DNA of 64,000 bases from positions 133,870 to 197,869 of the forward strand of contig WSYB01000018.1 of NCBI GenBank assembly GCA_009773645.1, in the 5' to 3' direction. The position numbers were made by a program, and so were the translations under genes. Below the pieces are notes generated by a model, which searched no databases, was not told the origin of the DNA, and saw nothing but the letters and a program-made list of their open reading frames with translations. Within the stretch, counting starts at the first letter, position 1. Every line of letters starts with the position of its first letter. Of the stretch, positions 7,977 through 17,608 are shown one piece after another. The DNA is from Geobacteraceae bacterium (lineage in GTDB: Bacteria > Desulfobacterota > Desulfuromonadia > Geobacterales > Geobacteraceae).

Positions 7977-9110
7977 TCATACGATCTTCTTCCTGAATTT
8001 CTTGATCGCCAGCGCGAGCACCACGACGCCGAAAACGGCCAGGAAGCCGGCTTCCCCGGCGAGGATGTCAAGCCCCACGTCCTTGAGGTAGATGCCGCGC
8101 AGGATGGCCACGAAGTAACGGGCCGTGATGATATGGGTTATCCCCTGGATCGGCAGGGGCATGTTGTCGATGGGGAAGATGAAGCCGGAAAGGAGAAAGG
8201 CCGGCAGCATGGTCGCCACCATGGCGATCTGTGAAGCCAGACGCTGGCTCTTGGCGATGATGCTGATCAGCATCCCCAGGGAGAGTGCGCCTATCAGGAA
8301 AACTATCGACATGCCGAACAGGAGCCAGAGGCTGCCGCGCAGGGGAATGGCGAAGATGAACTCCCCGACCAGCATGGAAAGGAGCAGGTCGAGGATGCCG
8401 ATGGTGAAGTAGGGGACGAGTTTTCCCACGATCAGCTCCGGCCCCTTGAGTGGTGTGGATATCAGCTGCTCCATGGTGCCGGTTTCCCATTCGCGGGCCA
8501 CGGTGAGTGACGTAAGCAGCGCGGTGATGACCATCATGATGACCGCGATCAACCCGGGGAAGATATAGTTTTTCGAGATCATGTCGGCGTTGTACCAGAC
8601 GCGGGGACGAACATCAAGCCGTCCGGCAGCGGGTGCCACACCCAGCCGCCGCAGCTGTCCCAGGGCGACTTCCTGCGAGTAGGAGAGGGCAACGGCATCG
8701 GCATACCCCAAGGCGATGGTGGCGGTGTTGGAATCGCTGCCGTCGAGCAGCACCTGAACGGACGTTTTTCTTCCGGACTCGATCTGTCGGGCAAAGTCAA
8801 CGGGGATGATGAGGGCGATCAGCGCATCCCGCCGGTCGATGGCGTGTTCGATATCCCGGTAGTTATCCACATAACGATTCAGGGAGAAATAGCGGGAGCC
8901 GCTGAAATGGCTGATAAAATCGCGGCTGGCGTGGGTCCCGCTCTGGTCCCAGACGATCAGCGGCACCTTGTCCACATCGAGGGTGAGGGCATAGCCGAAC
9001 AGAAAAAGGAGCAGCATCGGGATGGCGATCCCCATCCCCAGGCTCCGCGGGTCGCGGAAGACGTGGAGGAATTCCTTTTTGGCCACCGCTTTTATGCGTT
9101 GGAACTTCAT
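7977..9110 (-). CDS. ABC-2 type transporter permease (YbhS-like)
   Basis: About 377 residues from ATG 9110, which follows AAAGGGTTTGT and opens with MKFQRIKAVAKKEFLHVFRDPRS, the usual start of this family. The upstream in-frame codons lie in repeat DNA and are not used. One N-terminal TM helix, a periplasmic domain and a C-terminal bundle of five TM helices are visible, with the ABC-2 motif LTVAREWETGTMEQLISTPL. It pairs with the permease at 6642-7769 in the same operon. Confidence 0.9.
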   Translation of the reverse strand: MKFQRIKAVAKKEFLHVFRDPRSLGMGIAIPMLLLFLFGYALTLDVDKVPLIVWDQSGTHASRDFISHFSGSRYFSLNRYVDNYRDIEHAIDRRDALIALIIPVDFARQIESGRKTSVQVLLDGSDSNTATIALGYADAVALSYSQEVALGQLRRLGVAPAAGRLDVRPRVWYNADMISKNYIFPGLIAVIMMVITALLTSLTVAREWETGTMEQLISTPLKGPELIVGKLVPYFTIGILDLLLSMLVGEFIFAIPLRGSLWLLFGMSIVFLIGALSLGMLISIIAKSQRLASQIAMVATMLPAFLLSGFIFPIDNMPLPIQGITHIITARYFVAILRGIYLKDVGLDILAGEAGFLAVFGVVVLALAIKKFRKKIV

Positions 9111-9118
9111 ACAAACCC

Positions 9119-9321
9119 TTTGCCACGGAGACACAGAGGCACGGAGAAAATCAGTCAAAACCTTTTTTCAGCTTCACGATTACCTCACGATTTTCCTGGT
9201 TTATAAAATCAAATTCGTAGATTTAATCTTGCGTAATCTAGAAGTAATCGCGAGGCTTAAACTCTGTTTCTGTTTGTTCTGATAGTTTTTTCTCCGTGTC
9301 TCCGTGTCTCCGTGGCAGATT
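9119..9321. repeat. Nested word-repeat hairpin between permease and ATPase genes
   Basis: Outer arms are TGCCACGGAGACACAGAGG-CACGGAGAAAA at the left and TTTTCTCCGTGTC-TCCGTGTCTCCGTGGCA at the right. Inside lie a second inverted set around CACGATTACCTCACGATT and GTAATCGCGAGG. No gene is seen in it. Confidence 0.75.
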
Positions 9322-9324
9322 TTT

Positions 9325-10299
9325 TTACCTCGCAAACTCCCGCTGGGGCGCTTCCTGCCGGTCCCTTGCCTCGATGAGGGAGACGAAGACGTCCTCCAGG
9401 GAGGGGACGATTTTTTCAATGCGGCTGACTGCAAAGTTCCGTTCGGCAAGCATCTCTGCCATGACGGGCGCCGCCCGCCCGGCGTTTTCCGCCACCACGT
9501 GCAGCCCCTTGCCGAACAGGGCGGCGTGCTTTATCCCGGCCATTTCCTCTATGTATCCCATCGCCTCCTGCGGGCGATCGCACAGTACCTCGATGACGTC
9601 CTCTTCCATGAAGCGGGACTTAAGCTCCTCGGGGGTGCCGAGGGCGATCAGCTCTCCCCGGTAGATGAGCCCCAGGCGGTCGCAGTATTCCGCCTCGTCC
9701 ATGTAGTGGGTGGTGACGAATACGGTCACCCCCCGGCCCGCCAGGTGGTAGATCAGGTCCCAGAATTTGCGGCGGCTGATCGGGTCGACCCCGGAGGTGG
9801 GCTCGTCGAGAAATATGATGGGCGGCTCATGGAGGATGGCGCACCCCAGGGCAAGCCGCTGCTTCCACCCCCCCGCAAGATCGGCTGTCCGGGATTTCCG
9901 GTGTTCCTCCAGCCCCGCCATCCCGATCACCCATTTCTTCCGCTCTTTCTTCTTTCCCGTGGGAATGCGGTAGATGCCGCTGTAGAAGTCGATGTTCTCT
10001 TCCACCGTCAGGTCTTCGTAAAGGGAGAAACGCTGGCTCATGTAGCCGATGTTCTTCTTGATTTCCTCGGACTCTTTGATGATGTCGAATCCCGCCACCG
10101 TCCCGCTCCCGCCGGACGGTTCCAGGATGCCGCACAGCATGCGGATGGTGGTCGATTTTCCGGCGCCGTTCGGCCCCAGGAAGCCGAAGATCTCCCCACG
10201 CTTCACGTCGAGGCTCACCCTGTCGACCGCAATGAAGTCGCCAAAGCGCTTTGAAAGGTCTTTAAGGGTGACGGCAAAGGTGTTACTCCCGGTATCCAT
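9325..10299 (-). CDS. ABC transporter ATPase (second ATPase of the efflux operon)
   Basis: A 324-residue cytoplasmic ATPase. Walker A GPNGAGKST is near residue 45, the Q-loop MSQRFSLY near 91, a signature-like LAGGWKQRLALG near 147 and Walker B IIFLDEPTSGVD near 168, followed by the H-loop VTTHYMDEAE. The C-terminal 90 residues are a DUF4162-like extension found in ABC-2 exporters. The signature has AGGW in place of the usual SGGQ. It overlaps the upstream ATPase gene by 17 bases. The two ATPases correspond to the fused double ATPase YbhF of enterobacteria. Confidence 0.92.
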   Translation of the reverse strand: MDTGSNTFAVTLKDLSKRFGDFIAVDRVSLDVKRGEIFGFLGPNGAGKSTTIRMLCGILEPSGGSGTVAGFDIIKESEEIKKNIGYMSQRFSLYEDLTVEENIDFYSGIYRIPTGKKKERKKWVIGMAGLEEHRKSRTADLAGGWKQRLALGCAILHEPPIIFLDEPTSGVDPISRRKFWDLIYHLAGRGVTVFVTTHYMDEAEYCDRLGLIYRGELIALGTPEELKSRFMEEDVIEVLCDRPQEAMGYIEEMAGIKHAALFGKGLHVVAENAGRAAPVMAEMLAERNFAVSRIEKIVPSLEDVFVSLIEARDRQEAPQREFAR

Positions 10300-11239
10300 C
10301 GGCTTTCCCCTGTTCGTTAGTCACCACAGAAACGAAGACATCCTCAAGGGAAGGCTCGATGACCCGTATTCCCAGAAGAGGGATCCCTTCCTGGCTGAAA
10401 AGCTTCTCAACAGCGGTGCCGGCCTGCTGAGGGTCGTTTGTTACCACATGCAGCTTATCCCCGAACAGTCCCACCGATTCGACGTGCAGCCGTTCGCTCA
10501 GAATGCCGGCGGCCCGGCGCGCCTCGCTGGTGCGAACCTCCAGGATGGCGCCGCGCATGAGTCCCTTGAGATGTTCCGGTTCATCGCAGGCGAGGAGCCT
10601 TCCCTTGTGGAAGAGCCCCACCCGGTTGCAGCGGTCTGCCTCGTCCAGGTAGGCGGTAGTCACCAGGATGGTCACCCCCTCCTTCAGCAACTGGTAAAGG
10701 ATGCGCCAGAAATCGCGCCGCGAGACCGGGTCAACGCCGTTGGTCGGCTCATCGAGAAAAAGCACCTGAGGGGTGTGGACGAGGGCACAGGCGAGGCCGA
10801 GCTTCTGCTTCATGCCGCCGGAAAGGTTGCCGGCCAGGCGTTTTTTAAAGGGAGTCAAATTGCTGAAGGCTAAGAGCCGGTCGATCTTCTCCTCCCGTCC
10901 CTTCTGTGGCAGGCCGTAGATGTCGGCGTAGAAGAGGATGTTTTCCATGACCGAGAGATCCGGGTAGAGGCCGAAGCGCTGGCTCATGTAGCCGATCTCC
11001 TCCTTGATCGCCTCCGCCTCGCGGACGATGTCCTTTCCCATCACCCGGGCGGAGCCGGAGGTCGGCTCCATGATCGAGGCGAGCATCCGCAGGGTGGTGG
11101 TCTTTCCCGCGCCGTCCGGCCCGATAAGGCCGAACAACTCTCCTTTGGCCACGGAGAGGGAGAGATTGTCCACGGCGACGAGTCCGCCGAAGCGTTTGGT
11201 CAGGTTGTCGGCTTTGATGGCGGGAAGAGGGGAGTTCAT
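10283..11239 (-). CDS. ABC transporter ATPase (first ATPase of the efflux operon)
   Basis: A 318-residue ATPase with Walker A GPDGAGKTT (D in place of the usual N), Q-loop MSQRFGLYPDL, signature LSGGMKQKLGLA and Walker B VLFLDEPTNGVD. The C-terminal extension resembles that of the neighbouring ATPase. Its ATG overlaps the stop of the HlyD gene by four bases (11236-11239), and its own end overlaps the next ATPase gene, so the genes are translationally coupled. The pair would power the two permeases. Confidence 0.92.
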   Translation of the reverse strand: MNSPLPAIKADNLTKRFGGLVAVDNLSLSVAKGELFGLIGPDGAGKTTTLRMLASIMEPTSGSARVMGKDIVREAEAIKEEIGYMSQRFGLYPDLSVMENILFYADIYGLPQKGREEKIDRLLAFSNLTPFKKRLAGNLSGGMKQKLGLACALVHTPQVLFLDEPTNGVDPVSRRDFWRILYQLLKEGVTILVTTAYLDEADRCNRVGLFHKGRLLACDEPEHLKGLMRGAILEVRTSEARRAAGILSERLHVESVGLFGDKLHVVTNDPQQAGTAVEKLFSQEGIPLLGIRVIEPSLEDVFVSVVTNEQGKADGYRE

Positions 11240-12264
11240 TTCCCGGTTCCCGCTTCCCGGTTCCCGCTTCCCGGTTCCCGCTTCCCGATCACTATCTCCG
11301 CGTCCGCCGGCATCCCCGGCTTCAGCTCCATGTTCTGATTGGGTATGGATATTTTTATCCGGTAGACCAGCTTCACCCGCTCCTTTTCGGTCTGTACGTT
11401 CTTCGGCGTGAACTCCGCTTCGGAAGCAATGAAGGAAATCACCCCATCGTAAATCTTTCCGGGGTACGTGTCGGTCCTGACCCGTGCCTTCTGCCCCACC
11501 TTGACCCGGCCCAGGTCGGTCTCGTTGATGTAGGCCCGTACCCAGACGCTCTCTATCTCCCCCACGGTGATAACAGGGGTGCCGGCGGCGACCTGTTCGC
11601 CGGGTTCCACGTTTTTCGACAACACCACTCCTTTGAGGGGAGAGGTCAGTGTGGTGTAGCCTAGCCGCGTCTTTGCCAGGGCCAGGGCAGCCTCGGCATC
11701 CCGGAGCCGCGCCCTTGCCTGGTCGATTGTTTCACGGCGCGGGCCCTCCCGCACCAGCTTTACCCGCTCACTGGCCTCCCGGACGCTTGCCCGTGCCGCA
11801 TCATAAGAGGTCCCGGCCGCGTCGAATTCACGGGTTGAAATCACATCCTTCCGGTAAAGTGCCTCCTGGCGGACAAAGTCCTTCTGCAGGCGTGATTCCT
11901 CGGCCTTGGCCCGTGCGAGCTGGGCCTCGGCCTGGCCGATTTCTTCCTTGCGGGACCCCGCCTCAAGCTCTGCCAGGGCCGCCTTTGCCGTCTGCATTGC
12001 CGCCTGACGCGCCGCCACGTCGTGGAGCTGGTCGTTACTCTCCAGCCGGCCAACAATCTGACCGTCCTTGACCATCTCTCCTTCGTCGACCAGACGCTCC
12101 TTCACCCGCCCGGGGATCTTGAAACTCACCTCCACATCGGTGACCTCAATATTTCCCGAGACCATGATATTTCCAGCAGTGGTGTGAGGACGATGAATAA
12201 TGTAATAAGCTGCAGCGGCAGCGACAGCCGCCACGGCAAGTATGGCGATTACCTGTTTTTTCAT
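11236..12264 (-). CDS. HlyD-family periplasmic adaptor (YbhG-like)
   Basis: About 342 residues from ATG 12264 (MKKQVIAILAVAAVAAAAAY), chosen because it opens the TM anchor. The barrel-sandwich domain begins near residue 37 (MVSGNIEVTDVEVSFKIPGRV) and resumes near residue 190 (GYTTLTSPLKGVVL), flanking a long coiled-coil hairpin (residues 75-185). It is the first gene of the exporter operon and bridges inner membrane and TolC. The last residues (GKREPGSGNREAGTGK) are encoded by a word-repeat and are probably not part of the ancestral protein. Confidence 0.92.
   Translation of the reverse strand: MKKQVIAILAVAAVAAAAAYYIIHRPHTTAGNIMVSGNIEVTDVEVSFKIPGRVKERLVDEGEMVKDGQIVGRLESNDQLHDVAARQAAMQTAKAALAELEAGSRKEEIGQAEAQLARAKAEESRLQKDFVRQEALYRKDVISTREFDAAGTSYDAARASVREASERVKLVREGPRRETIDQARARLRDAEAALALAKTRLGYTTLTSPLKGVVLSKNVEPGEQVAAGTPVITVGEIESVWVRAYINETDLGRVKVGQKARVRTDTYPGKIYDGVISFIASEAEFTPKNVQTEKERVKLVYRIKISIPNQNMELKPGMPADAEIVIGKREPGSGNREAGTGK
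11240..11287. repeat. Tandem repeat (TTCCCGGTTCCCGC) inside HlyD 3' end
   Basis: Alternating TTCCCGGT and TCCCGCT words, about six copies, lie at the 3' end of the HlyD coding sequence next to the ATPase start. The same word family occurs as GGGAAGC at 43676-43722. Confidence 0.85.
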
Positions 12265-12399
12265 CAACGGCCCCCGGAAATTTTTCTCTGAATCTGTATA
12301 ATAAATTATAGTTAACATGATTCATGAGTAAAGCGAAGACATTTGTGGACGGTTTCCCCTTGGTTTGAAAGGAGCCGGATCGCCGACGCGGTTTCTTTT

Positions 12400-12415
12400 T
12401 GGAACGGTTTGTGCT
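12400..12415 (+). promoter_or_regulatory. Sigma-54-like promoter of gnfR
   Basis: TGGAACGgtttGTGCT keeps the GG at -24 and GC at -12 with the same spacing as the nif promoters of this window, differing in two consensus bases. It lies 62 bp before the start codon. This fits the known sigma-54 control of gnfR in Geobacter. Confidence 0.62.
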
Positions 12416-12476
12416 CCTGTATAAGGAAGGATGTAAATCCCATGCTCAACAAATCCATTACAAGGCGGTGATTTAA

Positions 12477-13043
12477 TTGAGAAGTGTGCTGATTGCCGAT
12501 GATGAATCAATCATAAGGATGAGCCTAAAAAATAAGCTGAAGGAGCTGGGCTTTGATGAAATCATGGAGTGCGGCGACGGCGAGACCGCAGTTTCCATGG
12601 CGCTCTCCCGCCTTCCCGACATTGCCATCCTGGATGTCGCCATGCCCAAAAAGGACGGCATAACCGCCGCCCGTGAGATCAGGCAGAAACTGAAGATCCC
12701 TATCTTGCTCCTTACGGCCAGTCACGACCCGGATACGGTCAAGAGGGCAAAACAGGCCGGAATTGCCGCATTTCTGGTCAAGCCGTTGCGGGATCAGGAC
12801 CTGTGGCCCGCCATCGAGCTTGCCTTTGCCCATGCAGACGAGGTGGAAGCCCTCAAGGAACAGGTTGAGGACCTCAAGGACACCCTGGAAAGCAGGAAGG
12901 TCATCGAGAAGGCGAAAGGGGTGCTGATGCGGACCCAGGGACTTTCCGAGCCGGAGGCGTTCCGCAAGATGCAGAAGCTGGCCATGGACAAAAGGAAGAG
13001 TCTGCGCCAGATCGCCGAGGCGATTTTATTGACCGAATCGTGA
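12477..13043 (+). CDS. gnfR: ANTAR-domain response regulator (GnfR-like nif antiterminator)
   Basis: A 188-residue protein. Residues 1-120 are a receiver domain with acidic pocket (DDES), phospho-acceptor Asp in AILDVAMPKKDG and Lys in FLVKPLRD. Residues about 128-185 are an ANTAR RNA-binding domain (RKVIEKAKGVLM...LAMDKRKSLRQIAEAILL) after a coiled-coil linker. ANTAR proteins bind hairpin pairs in leader RNA and prevent termination. In Geobacter sulfurreducens GnfR, an ANTAR regulator phosphorylated by GnfK, controls nif genes. Here it stands just before nifH, and every nif unit has a leader terminator. The start is TTG at 12477 after AAGGCGGTG. The kinase gene is not in the window. Confidence 0.85.
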   Translation: MRSVLIADDESIIRMSLKNKLKELGFDEIMECGDGETAVSMALSRLPDIAILDVAMPKKDGITAAREIRQKLKIPILLLTASHDPDTVKRAKQAGIAAFLVKPLRDQDLWPAIELAFAHADEVEALKEQVEDLKDTLESRKVIEKAKGVLMRTQGLSEPEAFRKMQKLAMDKRKSLRQIAEAILLTES

Positions 13044-13051
13044 TTAAATAA

Positions 13052-13057
13052 TAGGCA
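13052..13057 (-). promoter_or_regulatory. Candidate enhancer half-site upstream of nifH
   Basis: TAGGCA (inverse TGCCTA) next to an A/T-rich run lies about 72 bp upstream of the nifH -24 element. The same word occurs upstream of nifEN, nifB and nifV. Confidence 0.35.
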
Positions 13058-13128
13058 ATTGCTTCCGAAAAGGGCTTCGAGGATCAAGGGTATAAATAAA
13101 AAGTAAGTAATATCAGCGTTTTCTGCAT

Positions 13129-13144
13129 TGGCACGGTCGATGCT
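13129..13144 (+). promoter_or_regulatory. Sigma-54 promoter of nifHDK
   Basis: TGGCACGgtcgATGCT matches the -24/-12 consensus with correct spacing between GG and GC. The start of transcription would be near 13155, giving a leader of about 158 bases. Confidence 0.88.
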
Positions 13145-13180
13145 TAATGAAAAACTCAAGACGTGAAAAACTAAGAACTC

Positions 13181-13198
13181 GAATACGCCGCAGTATTC
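13181..13198 (+). promoter_or_regulatory. Leader hairpin with six-base loop (possible ANTAR target) before nifH
   Basis: GAATAC and GTATTC form a perfect 6-bp stem around the loop GCCGCA. ANTAR targets have six-base loops with A1 and G4; here G4 is present and A1 is not. It precedes the leader terminator by about 17 bases. Confidence 0.5.
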
Positions 13199-13214
13199 TA
13201 ATTTAACAATTACA

Positions 13215-14182
<968 letters not shown>

Positions 14183-14190
14183 ATTGGTTA

Positions 14191-14251
14191 TGTAGGGGCG
14201 GCCCCGTGTGGCCGCCCAAAATCAGGGCAACCACATGGGGTTGCCCCTACA
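14191..14251. repeat. Two-hairpin GC-rich spacer element between nifH and nifD
   Basis: Hairpin one is GGGCGGCC...GGCCGCCC and hairpin two is GGGCAACC...GGTTGCCC, joined by an A-rich linker and bounded by GTAGGGG and CCCCTAC. A near copy lies between nifD and nifK. Confidence 0.85.
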
Positions 14252-14281
14252 AAAGACCATTAAAATTCAGGAGATTTTCAT

Positions 14282-15721
14282 ATGTCACATGAGCTAAGGA
14301 AAATAGAAGGCATCACCAAGGAATCGACCCAGGAGATGATCGACAAGGCCCTGGAGATTTACCCTGAAAAAGCGAAAAAGAAGCGGGTGCCGCACCTGGC
14401 CCCCAATGAAGGCGAAGGGGCCTGCGTCAAGTCCAACAGAAAGACGATCCCCGGCGTGATGAGCGCCCGCGGCTGCGCCTATGCCGGCGCCAAAGGGGTG
14501 GTCTGGGGGCCGATCCGCGACATGGTCCACGTCTCCCACGGCCCGGTCGGCTGCGGCTGGTACTCCTGGGGGACCCGGCGGAACCTCATGAGCGGCATCA
14601 CCGGCGTCAACAGCTTCGCCATGCAGTTCACCTCCGACTTCCAGGAGAAGGACATCGTCTACGGCGGCGACAAGAAGCTGAAGGTGCTCCTCCAGGAGGC
14701 GAAGGAGTTGTTCCCGCTGGCCAAGGGGATTTCGGTCCTCTCCGAGTGCCCGGTGGGACTGATCGGCGACGACATCAACTCGGTGGCCAAGCAGTCGTCC
14801 AAGGAGCTGGACATCCCGATCATCCCCTGCAACTGCGAGGGTTTCCGCGGCGTCTCCCAGTCCCTCGGCCACCACATCTCCAACGACACCATCCGTGACT
14901 ACATCATCGAGACCCGCGAGTTCGCCGAGCCCGCGACCCCGTACGACATCGCCCTCATCGGCGAGTACAACATCGGCGGCGACGCCTGGTCGACGAAGCC
15001 GCTCCTCGAGGAGTGCGGCCTGAACGTCAAGGCTGTCTGGACCGGCGACGGCGAGATGGAGAAGATCGCCGCCACCCACCAGGTGAAGCTCAACGTCATC
15101 CACTGCTACCGCTCCATGAACTACATGTGCAAGGTGATGGAGGAGAAGTACGGCATCCCCTGGATCGAGCTCAACTTCTTCGGCCCGACCAAGATCAGGC
15201 AGAGCCTCAGAAAGCTTGCCGAACTGTTCGACGACACCATCAAGGAGAAGGTGGAGGCGGTGATAGCCAAGTACGACCCAATCATGCAGGCGGTGATCGA
15301 CGAATACAAGCCACGCCTTGAAGGGAAGAAGGTGATGCTCTACGTCGGGGGGCTGCGTCCCCGCCATACGGTCAACGCCTACGAGGACCTGGGGATGGCG
15401 GTGGTCGGCTCCGGCTACGAGTTCGCCCACGGCGACGACTACGAGCGGACCTCTCCGGAAATGCCGGAAGCCACGGTCATCTATGACGACATCACCGAGT
15501 ACGAGTTCGAACAGTTTGCCGATGCCCTGAAGCCCGACCTGATCGGCAGCGGGATCAAGGAGAAGTACCTGTTCCAGAAGATGGGGATACCGTTCCGGCA
15601 GATGCACAGCTGGGATTACTCCGGTCCGTACCACGGCTACAAGGGGTTCCCGATCTTTGCCCGGGACGTGGATATGGCGGTGAATAGCCCGACCTGGAAC
15701 CTGGTGAAGAGCCCGTTTTAA
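14282..15721 (+). CDS. nifD: NifD, nitrogenase molybdenum-iron protein alpha chain
   Basis: A 479-residue alpha subunit of dinitrogenase. P-cluster cysteines are seen in [24 protein letters not shown] and [13 protein letters not shown]. FeMo-co ligands are seen as Cys in [11 protein letters not shown] and His in [14 protein letters not shown]. The sequence is of the molybdenum type: the [10 protein letters not shown] segment and the overall length fit NifD rather than VnfD or AnfD. It follows nifH after a 99-base spacer holding a two-hairpin repeat, with AGGAGATTTTCAT before the start. Confidence 0.98.
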   Translation: MSHELRKIEGITKESTQEMIDKALEIYPEKAKKKRVPHLAPNEGEGACVKSNRKTIPGVMSARGCAYAGAKGVVWGPIRDMVHVSHGPVGCGWYSWGTRRNLMSGITGVNSFAMQFTSDFQEKDIVYGGDKKLKVLLQEAKELFPLAKGISVLSECPVGLIGDDINSVAKQSSKELDIPIIPCNCEGFRGVSQSLGHHISNDTIRDYIIETREFAEPATPYDIALIGEYNIGGDAWSTKPLLEECGLNVKAVWTGDGEMEKIAATHQVKLNVIHCYRSMNYMCKVMEEKYGIPWIELNFFGPTKIRQSLRKLAELFDDTIKEKVEAVIAKYDPIMQAVIDEYKPRLEGKKVMLYVGGLRPRHTVNAYEDLGMAVVGSGYEFAHGDDYERTSPEMPEATVIYDDITEYEFEQFADALKPDLIGSGIKEKYLFQKMGIPFRQMHSWDYSGPYHGYKGFPIFARDVDMAVNSPTWNLVKSPF

Positions 15722-15728
15722 TTGGAAT

Positions 15729-15788
15729 GTAGGGGCGGCCCTGTGTGGCCGCCCGGAATCAGGGCAACCACATAGGGTTCCCCCTACA
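15729..15788. repeat. Two-hairpin GC-rich spacer element between nifD and nifK
   Basis: Same architecture and mostly the same bases as the element at 14191-14251, with about five differences. It sits in the transcribed spacer, so it may affect mRNA processing or the stoichiometry of the subunits. Confidence 0.85.
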
Positions 15789-15850
15789 TACGCACAGATT
15801 CCCGGACCGTGGGACGGATGAGTCTCCGGCCGGTCGAAGGAGATACTACT

Positions 15851-17320
15851 ATGGCTAACAATCTTGGATTAGCAGTTAAGCCCGTGACCGAGACCCCCGA
15901 GGAGGAGGTCAACCGGGTCGCGGCATGGATCAACACCGAAGAATACAAGGAAAAGAACTTCGCCCGCACCTCGCTGGTCATCAACCCGGCGCACGCCTGC
16001 CAGCCGCTCGGTGCCGAGCTGGCGGCGCACGGCTTCGAAGGTACACTTCCCTTCGTCCACGGCTCGCAGGGATGTACTTCGTACTTCCGCTCCACCTTCA
16101 ACCGCCATTTCCGTGAGCCGGCACCGGCGGTTTCCTCCTCTATGACCGAGGACGGGGCGGTGTTCGGCGGGCAGAACAACCTGCACGAGGCGCTGGAAAA
16201 CGCCTACACCATCTACAAGCCGAAAATGATGGCGGTCTTCACCTCCTGCATGCCGGAGATCATCGGCGACGACCTGACCGCCTTCATCAAGAACGCCCGG
16301 AACAAGGGGTGCGTCCCCCAGGACTATCCGCTCCCCTATGCCAATACCCCGAGCTTCAACGGCTGCCACATCCACGGCTACGACGCCATGCTCCTCTCCA
16401 TCCTGCAGACCCTGACCGAAGGGAAACAGGTGGAAGGGCGCTGTACCGGCAAGCTCAACCTCATCGCCGGCTTCGACGCCAACACCGGCAACTACCGCGA
16501 GTATAAGCGGTTCCTGAAGGAGTTCGGCATCCCCTACACCTTCCTGGCCGACATCTCCGATACATTCGACTCTCCGCTGGACGGCCACTACAAGATCTAT
16601 CCGGGCGGCACCAAGCTGGACGAAGCGGCCGACTCCATCAACGGCAAGGCGACCATCGCCCTGGGGAGCTATTCCACCGCCAAGACCTTCACCTGGTTGA
16701 AGGATACCTACTCCGGCAAGCATGTCCAGATGCCGGTGCCGTTCGGGATCGCCAAGACCGACGCCTTCCTGATGAAGATATCCGAGCTGTTCGGCAAGCC
16801 GGTACCCGAGTCGCTGAAGGCCGAGCGCGGCCGGGCCGTGGACCTCATGACCGACGCCCACCAGTACATCCACGGCAAGAAGTTCGCCGTGTACGGCGAC
16901 CCCGACTACCTCCTCGGCTACGTCTCGTTCCTGCTGGAGATGGGTGCGGTTCCCTACCACATCATGTGCAGCAAGGGGACCAAGAAGCTGGAGAAGGAGA
17001 TCCAGGCACTGCTGGACGCCTCCATGTACGGGAAGGAAGGGAAGATTTACATCAACAAGGACCTCTGGCATCTGCGGAGCCTCGTGGTGACCGATCCGGT
17101 GGACGCCATAATCGGCGACACCCACGGCAAGTTCGCCGCCCGGGACGCCAATATCCCGCTCTTCCGGTTCGGCTTCCCGATCTTCGACCGGGTGAACCTG
17201 CACCGCTCCCCGCTGATCGGCTACCAGGGAGTGATCAACATGCTGTCGACCATTTGCAACAAGTTCATCGATATTACGGATGAGACGTGCGATGAACGGC
17301 ACTTCGAGATGATGCGCTAA
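15851..17320 (+). CDS. nifK: NifK, nitrogenase molybdenum-iron protein beta chain
   Basis: A 489-residue beta subunit. ATG 15851 is chosen since AAGGAGA lies eight bases upstream; the reading frame extends further up without a site. P-cluster cysteines appear in NPAHACQPLGA, GSQGCTSYFRS and TSCMPEIIGDDL, and the FNGCHIHGYD segment is present. It is slightly shorter than the 510-520 residue proteobacterial NifK, in line with the shorter N-terminus of the Geobacter and clostridial forms. It is the last gene of nifHDK; the strand changes after it. Confidence 0.98.
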   Translation: MANNLGLAVKPVTETPEEEVNRVAAWINTEEYKEKNFARTSLVINPAHACQPLGAELAAHGFEGTLPFVHGSQGCTSYFRSTFNRHFREPAPAVSSSMTEDGAVFGGQNNLHEALENAYTIYKPKMMAVFTSCMPEIIGDDLTAFIKNARNKGCVPQDYPLPYANTPSFNGCHIHGYDAMLLSILQTLTEGKQVEGRCTGKLNLIAGFDANTGNYREYKRFLKEFGIPYTFLADISDTFDSPLDGHYKIYPGGTKLDEAADSINGKATIALGSYSTAKTFTWLKDTYSGKHVQMPVPFGIAKTDAFLMKISELFGKPVPESLKAERGRAVDLMTDAHQYIHGKKFAVYGDPDYLLGYVSFLLEMGAVPYHIMCSKGTKKLEKEIQALLDASMYGKEGKIYINKDLWHLRSLVVTDPVDAIIGDTHGKFAARDANIPLFRFGFPIFDRVNLHRSPLIGYQGVINMLSTICNKFIDITDETCDERHFEMMR

Positions 17321-17385
17321 TACGAGCGAGCCTTTTCCGCCATCTCGGCGTTGCCTTCGTCATCGCTTGTGCGACGTAGCGCTGC

Positions 17386-17463
17386 GATCCCTCACCCAAT
17401 CCCTCTCCCAAGGGGAGAGGGCAAGGAGTGCTCTCCCCTTCCGGGGGAGAGATAGAGAGAAGG
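17386..17463. repeat. GC-rich tandem hairpins after nifK
   Basis: CCCTCTCCC-AA-GGGGAGAGGG (17401-17421) is followed by CTCTCCCC-TTCC-GGGGGAGAG (17431-17451). Such elements are common in spacers; it may slow or stop nifK transcripts but has no T-run. Confidence 0.6.
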
Positions 17464-17536
17464 CTGGCCTCCGCGCTCTTCCTCGGCGCCTTGACCTGAC
17501 GAAAAAATCTCGCTCGTAAGTGGTTGTGAAAACAGC

Positions 17537-17578
17537 AAAAAGGGACACTCCCGGAAATCGGGGAGTGTCCCTTTTTTT
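17537..17578. terminator. Bidirectional terminator (AAAAAGGGACACTCCC family)
   Basis: AAAAAGGGACACTCCC pairs with GGGAGTGTCCCTTTTT across an eight-base loop. It would stop nifHDK (plus) and the BRO gene (minus). A near copy lies at 20689-20727. Confidence 0.85.
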
Positions 17579-17608
17579 ACTGTTCCTTTGAGTGATTTAC
17601 TCGTCTGG

